Shown here one piece after another: positions 1 to 5,292 of a stretch of 5,401 nucleotides of DNA. Positions within the stretch are counted from its first letter, which is position 1, and every line of letters begins with the position of its first letter. Both the position numbers and the translations under genes were made by a program. This DNA comes from Opitutia bacterium (GTDB taxonomy: Bacteria > Verrucomicrobiota > Verrucomicrobiia > Opitutales > Seribacteraceae), in assembly GCA_018695085.1 (NCBI GenBank), contig JABHOU010000526.1, forward strand, positions 1 to 5,401. Reading direction: 5' to 3'. The notes below the pieces were generated by a model. It saw nothing but the letters and a program-made list of their open reading frames with translations, was not told where the DNA came from and did not search any database.

Positions 1-239
1 GCGGCGAGGTTGTTGTTGATGGCAAAGCCTTTGCGCTCCTCGTTGAACAATACCCGATAGGGTTCGTTGAGGTCTCCAAGGTACTCCGCAACGCCATCCC
101 GGCTCGCATCATCCACGACGACAACCTCGTAGGACACCTTACCCGTTAAGGTTCTCTCCAAAGCCTCTAGGCACCTTCGCGTATAATCCAGTTGATCGAA
201 AACGGATATCAGGATGCTGACTTCGGGCGCATCGCTCAT
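1..239 (-). CDS. Glycosyltransferase family 2 (GT-A fold), N-terminal part only
   Basis: The minus strand reads from an ATG at 239 without a stop to base 1, giving 79 complete residues beginning MSDAPEVSILISVFDQLDYT. The hydrophobic first strand (VSILISVF), the helix with RRCLEALERT and the second strand EVVVVDDASRDG are the classic start of a family 2 GT-A glycosyltransferase, where the DDAS segment helps bind the nucleotide-sugar donor. The metal-binding DxD motif and acceptor region would lie beyond the left edge. By family knowledge the enzyme adds a sugar to a surface glycan or lipid-linked intermediate at the inner face of the cytoplasmic membrane; donor and acceptor cannot be told. The start overlaps the stop of the upstream glycosyltransferase as ATGA (236-239), so translational coupling is likely, and GGAG at 250-253 supports this ATG. 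The family is secure; the exact function is not. Confidence 0.92.
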   Translation of the reverse strand, partial: MSDAPEVSILISVFDQLDYTRRCLEALERTLTGKVSYEVVVVDDASRDGVAEYLGDLNEPYRVLFNEERKGFAINNNLA

Positions 240-1588
240 TCTTTGCATACTCCAACTAGATTAGCAAAAAGTTCACGAGCGGTTCGCTTAACGTCGAATC
301 GAAGACGGGCGGCAGCGGCAGCGGCTTTGCGCAGGCTGATTACCTTCTCTGGGGTTGCTACCAAGCCTTGGATCAGTTCCACCCATTGGTCCAGTCGATG
401 AGGATCGCGAACAAAGCCCGTGATTCCCTCCTCCAAAGCTTCGGCTGCTCCGCCATGGGGTGAAGCGATTACGACCACCCCGGCGGACATCGCCTCGGGA
501 ATAACGTTTGGCAGACCATCACGATCGCCATCGGGAGCAACTTTTCCCGTAAAGAGAAAAAGATCGCTTTCGGAGAAAAGGGCATGCGCTTCGACTTCGG
601 GAAGTGCCCCAAGAAAGGTGACGCAATCGGCGAGTCCAAGACGATCACATTCACGCTCCAATTTATCTCGTAGCGGCCCTCCACCCACGATGCGGGCCTC
701 GAATTCGATACCGGCATCGCACAAGGCTCTCAATATCGACAATTGCTCAAAGTATCCTTTCTTGGGAACCAAACGCCCCACGGAAAGGATTTGGATGGGT
801 GAGGCAAAAGACTCTCGCTCGGTAACCGAAGGCCATTTGGAAAGCCCGCGACGAACAAGCTTGAGCTTTTCCGAAGGCAAACCAAGAGAGGAAAGACGCC
901 GTTCGGTGGAAACCGAGGATGTTCGAACAAAGGCAGCTTCCCTTAGCTTCCGCTCGAGCAACCAATCGCCATGCCCGCGAAAGACATCGTAGGCATGGGC
1001 ACCCATTGAATATTCGATGCCTACGAGCTTCTTCAAGGCGAGGGCTGCCGTAGCAGGCATAGTGGCCCACACCGCATGGCAAAGCTCATAGCCTCGGCGC
1101 TTCATTTCATGAGCCCTCACCAGAGCAAAGCCAAGCCCGAGAAAAGTTTCGTTCCAATTCTGGACAGATCGGCAAGGCCGATTCCAAAGCTCGCCCAACA
1201 CCTCTCTAAACGCTTGCGGACGTAAAACTACCCAGTAAGGCAACCAGAAGAGAAGGCTCCACAATTCACATAACCTAAAGCGATCGATCTTACGCCCCTC
1301 GAACGTATCATCACCTCGCCAAACGGAAATCGGAGTGATCTCGGCCCCAATTGCCCATAGAGCGGTTAATTCCCGTCTAACAAAAGTTTCGGTCGGTCGC
1401 GGGAAAGTGGCGTAAAGAAAAGCCACCTTGGGAGAATCAACGGAAAGATCGCCAACTGCGTTTACGCCCGTTTTGCGGCTATTGGGGCCGCCCACGCCAA
1501 TGAGCCTAGTCAACGAGGCTTTTATCCGTGCCTCGAGAAGGGACTTTGGGGTTGCGCGAAGCAATCGGAAGAGGCGTAAGCCCACCAT
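236..1588 (-). CDS. Glycosyltransferase family 4 (GT-B fold), exopolysaccharide/LPS type
   Basis: Retaining GT-B glycosyltransferase predicted to transfer a sugar from a nucleotide donor to a surface polysaccharide or glycolipid in the cytoplasm. Numbering from the ATG at 1588 (450 residues): the N-terminal domain opens with KVAFLYATFPRPTETF (54-69), the FP..(S/T)ETF signature of WcaL/AmsK-like enzymes; GAHAYDVF is at 196-203; the C-terminal donor domain has VGRLVPKKG (270-278), GGGP (302-305), DGLPNVIPE (357-365, the EX7E site with Asp for the first Glu) and HGGAAE (378-383). The frame stays open up to an ATG at 1690, but that start would overlap the upstream gene by 185 bp. ATG 1588 still overlaps by 83 bp. 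GTG 1495, just past the upstream stop at 1506, would put the family signature about 22 residues from the start, nearer to family norm. No candidate has a well-spaced Shine-Dalgarno. Family is sure, start uncertain. The stop overlaps the GT2 start. Confidence 0.9.
   Translation of the reverse strand: MVGLRLFRLLRATPKSLLEARIKASLTRLIGVGGPNSRKTGVNAVGDLSVDSPKVAFLYATFPRPTETFVRRELTALWAIGAEITPISVWRGDDTFEGRKIDRFRLCELWSLLFWLPYWVVLRPQAFREVLGELWNRPCRSVQNWNETFLGLGFALVRAHEMKRRGYELCHAVWATMPATAALALKKLVGIEYSMGAHAYDVFRGHGDWLLERKLREAAFVRTSSVSTERRLSSLGLPSEKLKLVRRGLSKWPSVTERESFASPIQILSVGRLVPKKGYFEQLSILRALCDAGIEFEARIVGGGPLRDKLERECDRLGLADCVTFLGALPEVEAHALFSESDLFLFTGKVAPDGDRDGLPNVIPEAMSAGVVVIASPHGGAAEALEEGITGFVRDPHRLDQWVELIQGLVATPEKVISLRKAAAAAARLRFDVKRTARELFANLVGVCKE
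250..253 (-). promoter_or_regulatory. Ribosome binding site for the GT2 gene
   Basis: On the minus strand GGAG lies 10 nt upstream of the ATG at 239, inside the last codons of the preceding glycosyltransferase gene. It supports that start and fits coupled translation through the ATGA overlap. Confidence 0.6.
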
Positions 1589-2504
1589 GACTTCCGTTGC
1601 CGTTGGTTCCGTTGCCGTTGGTGGAGGAAGATGTAATTGGCGTGGATAACGCTTCCTCCGAATCTCCTTGAACGGTCGGATAATAATCAAAGGTTAATTT
1701 GATTTCTTCAGCCGATGCGGTTTTCTCATCACCCACCTTGATTTCACCTTCAAACACAGCCAAGGGGTGTCGCATTCGCTTGGGCCTAACCACCATTTGC
1801 AGCGTCTCTCCGGGCTTGCAAATGCGCCGACATTTCACGCCATCGCATGAGGTGAAGAAAATGGAATCGGGACGAGCAGGACTAGACAAGGAGGAATGCT
1901 TGCCCTTGAGAAGGTAAAACACACCCAGTTGGCCAAGCGCCTCTATCATGATCGAGGCGGGAAATACGGGGTTGTCCTTAAAATGACCTTCGAGAAAATA
2001 CTCGTTTCCTGAAATCCGATAGGTGGCGGAGGCCGACTCTCCATCGATCGTAACCGATTCGAGAAAGAGAAAGGGCTCCCGTTGAGGCATAATCGAGGCA
2101 ATCTCCTCGATACGATAAGTCTTGGCGCGCTTGGGAGGCTTTTCCCCCTTAACCTTGGCATCCAGATAAGCTTTGACGTCCCCAATGGTGCGAAGATCGC
2201 GAAGTTCCTCGTTATCGATGCTTACTTGGAGCGTCTGCTCGACCATCATGACGATTTCGAGCATAGTGAGGGAATCTACGCCCAAGTCTTCGTAAAGACG
2301 AATCTCATCGGAGCCCTTGGCCAAAACTTCTTTTTGATCCGGTTCCAGATGGCGATCGATTATGCCCATGACGATAACAGGCACTTGGGCCACGTCCTTG
2401 TGGGCACGCAAGGCGAGCGCTGCCTCGTAAGTTCCCTTTGGGCAACGCTTGAGCAACTCCTTGAGAACCTCGGTCTCGGGAGAGGTATTACTAGCTTGGC
2501 TCAT
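1506..2504 (-). CDS. Acyl carrier protein fused to FabZ-like 3-hydroxyacyl-ACP dehydratase
   Basis: A 332-residue protein with two recognisable domains. Residues about 41-117 form an acyl carrier domain: LYEDLGVDSLTMLEI (70-84) contains the DSL motif, with Ser78 as the expected 4'-phosphopantetheine site. After a basic linker (KPPKRAK, 122-128), residues about 131-275 form a hot-dog-fold FabZ/FabA-type dehydratase: IMPQREPFLFLE (138-149), NEYFLEGHF (167-175, catalytic His174) and MIEALGQ (186-192, catalytic Glu188). The usual Pro-Gly before the catalytic helix is Pro-Ala here (FPAS, 181-184). A Cys-bearing segment follows (Cys220, Cys225, Cys229). The tail (about 286-309) is Ser/Thr/Asn/Gly-rich. 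By family, FabZ dehydrates 3-hydroxyacyl-ACP to trans-2-enoyl-ACP; a tethered carrier suggests a dedicated acyl or polyketide-like chain rather than housekeeping FAS (inference). First gene of the leftward operon, ahead of two glycosyltransferases. Start ATG 2504 lacks an obvious Shine-Dalgarno. Confidence 0.88.
   Translation of the reverse strand: MSQASNTSPETEVLKELLKRCPKGTYEAALALRAHKDVAQVPVIVMGIIDRHLEPDQKEVLAKGSDEIRLYEDLGVDSLTMLEIVMMVEQTLQVSIDNEELRDLRTIGDVKAYLDAKVKGEKPPKRAKTYRIEEIASIMPQREPFLFLESVTIDGESASATYRISGNEYFLEGHFKDNPVFPASIMIEALGQLGVFYLLKGKHSSLSSPARPDSIFFTSCDGVKCRRICKPGETLQMVVRPKRMRHPLAVFEGEIKVGDEKTASAEEIKLTFDYYPTVQGDSEEALSTPITSSSTNGNGTNGNGSHGGLTPLPIASRNPKVPSRGTDKSLVD
1592..1621. repeat. 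Two tandem 15-bp repeats encoding NGNGT/NGNGS
   Basis: TTCCGTTGCCGTTGG occurs twice head to tail (1592-1606 and 1607-1621). On the minus strand it encodes the Asn-Gly-rich stretch near the C-terminus of the acyl carrier/dehydratase protein. It ends 4 bp from the candidate ATG (1588) of the next gene. Short in-frame tandem copies like this can change number by slippage without breaking the frame. Confidence 0.85.
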
Positions 2505-2619
2505 CGTCGAAAGCTGAAAAACCTTGAGCCAAAGGCAAAAACGGGTTTTTCACAAGTTAATTTTCATCGCCGTTTGCAGGATAAGCAAATAGAAGCGGAA
2601 CACAGGACACTACGATTTC
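2505..2619. promoter_or_regulatory. Divergent intergenic region between the surface-glycan operon and trpS
   Basis: This 115-bp gap separates start codons on opposite strands, so it must hold or closely flank the promoters of both units unless trpS is read from further away. It is richer in A/T than its flanks (for example AAGTTAATTTTCAT at 2554-2567). An inverted repeat TTTGC-N7-GCAAA lies at 2573-2577 and 2585-2589 and could be an operator, though five-base arms are short. I found no -35/-10 pair good enough to place a promoter on either strand. Confidence 0.5.
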
Positions 2620-3717
2620 ATGGGAAACAACTCACCGGAAAACAAACCAGTCATTCTCACTTGCGCCCAGCCCACGGGACGCTTGACCCTAGGCAATTAC
2701 TTGGGCGCTGTAAGAAATTGGTCCACCATGCTGGACGACTTCGAGTGCTATTTCGGCATTGTCGACATGCACGCCATCACCGTCCCCTACAAGCCTGCCG
2801 ACCTGCGGCGCAACGTGCTCGAGTGCGCCGCCCAGTACGTCGCCTGCGGTCTCGATCCCGAAAAATGTCACCAATTCGCCCAGTCTCACGTCACGGGACA
2901 CACCGAGCTCGCTTGGGTGCTCACCTGCCTCACCCCCATCGGAGAACTCCAACGCATGACCCAGTTCAAGGAAAAGGTCGCCAAGCTCGGCTTCAAGGTG
3001 GACGAGGACAAGGAGGAAGACCCCTCCGGCGAGGTAAAGTTCACCCACACCGGCTCCCGGGCACAGGCCAGCATCAACACCGGTCTGCTCTGCTATCCCG
3101 TGCTCATGGCTTCCGACATCCTTCTCTACAACGCCGACCGCGTACCCGTCGGCGAAGACCAGCGCCAACACCTCGAGCTATGTCGCGATCTCGCCGAACG
3201 CTTCAACCGCACCTACTCGGAAACCTTCAAGATTCCCGCGCCCTACGTTCCCGAGACAGCGGCCCGCGTAATGTCACTCGCCGACCCCACGCGCAAAATG
3301 TCGAAATCGGACGAAAACGACCGGGCCACCCTCTACATCTTGGACGAACCCGACCGCATTCGCAAAAAAATCGGGTCAGCCGTCACCGATTCCGGTTCCG
3401 AGGTCAAGGCCGGCCCCGACAAGCCGGGCGTCGCCAACCTTCTCGCCATTCACTCCGCCCTTTCGGGGGAAACCGTGACCGAACTAGAGGAAAAGTTCTC
3501 GGGACAAGGTTACGGCGCCTTCAAGAGCGAAGTGGCGGAAGTCGTGGTGGAGGCTCTTACCCCGGTCCGCGAAAAGTACCACGAATTGATTGCCGACAAG
3601 GAGTACCTCCAAAACGTTCTTCGCGACGGCGCCGAGGCCGCCCAGCGCAGGGCAAACAGGATAATAAGCAAGGTATACCGAAAAATTGGCTTTCCCGAAC
3701 GGCCCCGCATGAGCTAG
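2620..3717 (+). CDS. trpS: Tryptophanyl-tRNA synthetase (class I)
   Basis: Cytoplasmic enzyme that activates tryptophan with ATP and charges tRNA-Trp (EC 6.1.1.2). The 365-residue product shows the class I signatures in order: PTGRLTLGNYLGA (18-30) is the HIGH-equivalent with TLGN as in bacterial TrpRS; GIVDMHAIT (46-54); GELQRMTQFKEK (108-119); LLCYPVLMASDILLY (156-170); VPVGEDQRQHLEL (175-187); and KMSKS (226-230) followed by DEN. The C-terminal helical region (about 268-352) ends LRDGAEAAQRRANR, typical of the family. Compared with the E. coli enzyme as I recall it (334 residues), there is an insertion of about 25 residues around 121-147 (GFKVDEDKEEDPSGEVK and following), which explains most of the extra length. 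ATG 2620 is favoured because the family's PTG motif follows 17 residues later; AGGA at 2604-2607 is a weak, distant (12 nt) ribosome site. First gene of the rightward unit; codons are strongly C-ending, as often seen in well-expressed genes. Confidence 0.97.
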   Translation: MGNNSPENKPVILTCAQPTGRLTLGNYLGAVRNWSTMLDDFECYFGIVDMHAITVPYKPADLRRNVLECAAQYVACGLDPEKCHQFAQSHVTGHTELAWVLTCLTPIGELQRMTQFKEKVAKLGFKVDEDKEEDPSGEVKFTHTGSRAQASINTGLLCYPVLMASDILLYNADRVPVGEDQRQHLELCRDLAERFNRTYSETFKIPAPYVPETAARVMSLADPTRKMSKSDENDRATLYILDEPDRIRKKIGSAVTDSGSEVKAGPDKPGVANLLAIHSALSGETVTELEEKFSGQGYGAFKSEVAEVVVEALTPVREKYHELIADKEYLQNVLRDGAEAAQRRANRIISKVYRKIGFPERPRMS

Positions 3718-3760
3718 AAACCTACAACCGCAACGAGACCACAAACCCGGCAAAGCCGTA

Positions 3761-3766
3761 AAGGAG
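3761..3766 (+). promoter_or_regulatory. Strong ribosome binding site for the acidic membrane protein gene
   Basis: AAGGAG is followed by 8 nt and then ATG at 3775. The spacing favours this ATG over a second in-frame ATG at 3781, which would be 14 nt away. It is the clearest Shine-Dalgarno in the window. Confidence 0.75.
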
Positions 3767-3774
3767 AAAACCGA

Positions 3775-5106
3775 ATGGACATGGACAACGAACAAACATC
3801 ACCGTCGAATCTCGTAAAGTGGCCCTTCTTCGCCTCCGCCGTGTTCATACTCGGCTTCGTCCTGTACTTCGCTCTCAACCGCCCGCCCGACGAACCCCTC
3901 GACCAGTGGCAGCTCGCCACCTGCGTATTGTCCTCCGCCCTCGCCTGCATCTTGATTTTCCTTCCCTACCTCCTCGAAAAGTTCCTCGAACTCGCACTCA
4001 ACCCCTCCGCCGACCGAGAGGAGCAATTGATCCAGAAGATATATTTCGAGCTCAAGGAGTTGCGCGACGATCTGGGAAAACTCGGCGTAAAAGTCGAGAA
4101 AGTCCCTGCACTCGTAGACAAAATCGTATCCGAATCCTCCGGCAATGATGACGCCGCCTTCTCCGAAGCCGTAAAACTAGGCGGCGAACTGGAAGCCCTC
4201 CGCAAGGAAATCGGCGAACGCTTCGACGCCCTCCGAAAACCCCTCGAAGACGCCGCCGCCCCACAGCCCGACGTCGCCCTCTCCACCATTCCCGATGCCA
4301 TCGACGATATCCGCGAACGTATCGAGGAAACCCTTACCGCCGTTCAGGCCATCAAGCCCGCAAAACGCAAAGCTTCACAAAAAAAGGAACCCGAACCCGA
4401 GGAAGACACGCCCGCAGCTGAACCCGAACCCGAACCACTCGCAGAAGAGCAATCCCAAACCGAGTCCGAAACCGAACCGGAAACCGAAACCGAACCGGAA
4501 CCCGAAGAAGAAGCCGTAAACGAGGAACCGGAACCGGAATCCGAACCCAGTGAGGAGGAAGCCAGTGAGGAGGAAGCCGAGCCGGGCACCCCCGAAACCG
4601 AAGAAAAGGCGAAAGCCGAGATCGAGGAACCTGTCCCTGAGAAAGAGCCCGAAACCGAAGAACTTCCCGATGACGGCGAAGAGGATGAACCGGATGAACC
4701 CGAGCAAGCCGAACTAGACCTCCCCGACCCCGCCGAAACCCTCCGAAAAGTCGACGCCATCCTCGAGGAAACCAACCCCGATCGGGCCGAAAAGCCAAAG
4801 AAAGCCGAACCCGAGGAACCTACGTCAGAGACCTCCGACAACGGTGGCGCCACCGCAGTCGTGGCCAAGGTGAAAATCGGCATAGGCAACAAGCCCTTCC
4901 TCCGCGGAGAAGGCCCGGGCCTCAGCTGGGAAGAGGGCGTACCCATGAATTTCGTGGAAATCGGCAAATGGGCATGGTCCCCCTCCGACAAGGACGCCCC
5001 GCTCGTCGTGCAAGTATACCGAAACGACGAGGACCCCGACCCCACGGGCAAGCACGAAGTGGAACCCGGACAAAAACTGGAACTATCCCCCGACTTCCCT
5101 GAATAA
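3775..5106 (+). CDS. Uncharacterised membrane-anchored protein with Glu/Pro-rich spacer and C-terminal domain
   Basis: I do not recognise a named family. The 443 residues divide into: a short polar N-terminus; a hydrophobic segment at about 17-34 (PFFASAVFILGFVLYFAL); a second at about 48-67 (ATCVLSSALACILIFLPYLL); a helical, probably coiled-coil stretch at about 68-195 with charged heptad-like spacing (for example FELKELRDDLGKLGVKVEKV, 91-110); a very acidic low-complexity spacer at about 204-350 built from EPEPE, ETEPE and SEEEA units; and a C-terminal domain at about 359-443 containing KIGIGNKPFLRGEGPGLSWE (367-386), FVEIGKWAWS (393-402) and VVQVYRND (411-418), which looks like an all-beta fold. 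The two hydrophobic segments suggest a membrane hairpin with both termini on one side, and the few positive residues near them leave topology open. No signal-peptide cleavage site is apparent. It lies 57 bp after trpS with no terminator seen between, so co-transcription is likely. A structural or scaffold role is possible but unproven. Confidence 0.88.
   Translation: MDMDNEQTSPSNLVKWPFFASAVFILGFVLYFALNRPPDEPLDQWQLATCVLSSALACILIFLPYLLEKFLELALNPSADREEQLIQKIYFELKELRDDLGKLGVKVEKVPALVDKIVSESSGNDDAAFSEAVKLGGELEALRKEIGERFDALRKPLEDAAAPQPDVALSTIPDAIDDIRERIEETLTAVQAIKPAKRKASQKKEPEPEEDTPAAEPEPEPLAEEQSQTESETEPETETEPEPEEEAVNEEPEPESEPSEEEASEEEAEPGTPETEEKAKAEIEEPVPEKEPETEELPDDGEEDEPDEPEQAELDLPDPAETLRKVDAILEETNPDRAEKPKKAEPEEPTSETSDNGGATAVVAKVKIGIGNKPFLRGEGPGLSWEEGVPMNFVEIGKWAWSPSDKDAPLVVQVYRNDEDPDPTGKHEVEPGQKLELSPDFPE
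4384..4578. repeat. Glu/Pro-coding low-complexity repeat tract
   Basis: Imperfect GAAACC/GAACCC/GAACCG hexamers encode Glu-Pro and Glu-Thr pairs. The 12-mer GAAACCGAACCG occurs at 4468-4479 and again at 4486-4497, and an exact 15-bp tandem duplication AGTGAGGAGGAAGCC occurs at 4549-4563 and 4564-4578 (encoding SEEEA twice). All units are multiples of three, so expansion or contraction would change spacer length without frameshift. Confidence 0.8.
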
Positions 5107-5292
5107 GGCTAGACGCCACTTCTCCTGGAAAATTACCTTCATCAGTGCATTGGTCATAAAGACCTTGCGCCACATATGTGATTTATAATGATGGAAAGCG
5201 TATCATTTCCGATGTTTTGGCTAATATGTATATTCAGGATCAATTATTTCAGCGCGTGACCTAGAAGAAATAGTCATAGTAATTTTTATTCC
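5107..5292. promoter_or_regulatory. AT-rich intergenic region with a palindrome and a TATAAT box
   Basis: This 186-bp stretch has no supported gene and is much richer in A/T than its flanks (20 of 60 bases are G+C in 5221-5280). It contains a perfect 10-bp palindrome CACATATGTG (5171-5180) just before TATAAT (5184-5189), plus a short GGTC-N5-GACC hairpin (5152-5164). TATAAT could be a -10 element for the frame that begins at 5293, with the palindrome in an operator position, but no proper -35 lies 16-18 nt upstream: TTGCGC at 5165-5170 leaves only 13 nt. No terminator with a G/C stem and T-run is visible after the stop at 5106. Confidence 0.3.

Noticed and set aside
420..992. A 190-codon plus-strand frame opposite the GT4 gene
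   Set aside because: The minus-strand frame carries complete glycosyltransferase motifs here. The plus frame gives a Ser/Arg/Pro-rich product with no recognisable feature.
2521..2550. Possible hairpin or terminator around GCCAAAGGC and the GTTTTT run before trpS
   Set aside because: The stem is only three base pairs with a three-base loop, and neither flanking unit is transcribed toward a need for termination here because the genes diverge.
2082..3761. A 559-codon plus-strand open frame across the divergent region and trpS
   Set aside because: It reads through part of the fusion gene antisense, the intergenic gap, and trpS in another frame. The product is Arg/His/Pro-rich and repetitive with no domain, as expected of a shadow in GC-rich DNA, while trpS in this region has full motif support.
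4344..5051. A 235-codon minus-strand frame rich in Ser and Gly
   Set aside because: It is the antisense reflection of the Glu/Pro hexamer repeats (GAA and CCG triplets read as Ser/Gly codons) and has no ribosome site or domain.
5152..5164. GGTC-N5-GACC as a terminator for the acidic protein gene
   Set aside because: The stem is four base pairs and no T-run follows, so it does not meet the form of an intrinsic terminator.
5188..5259. A 23-codon plus-strand frame (MMESVSFPMFWLICIFRINY and three more residues) in the AT-rich gap
   Set aside because: It is short, has no Shine-Dalgarno, and its ATG overlaps the TATAAT box. A hydrophobic small peptide cannot be excluded but is not supported.
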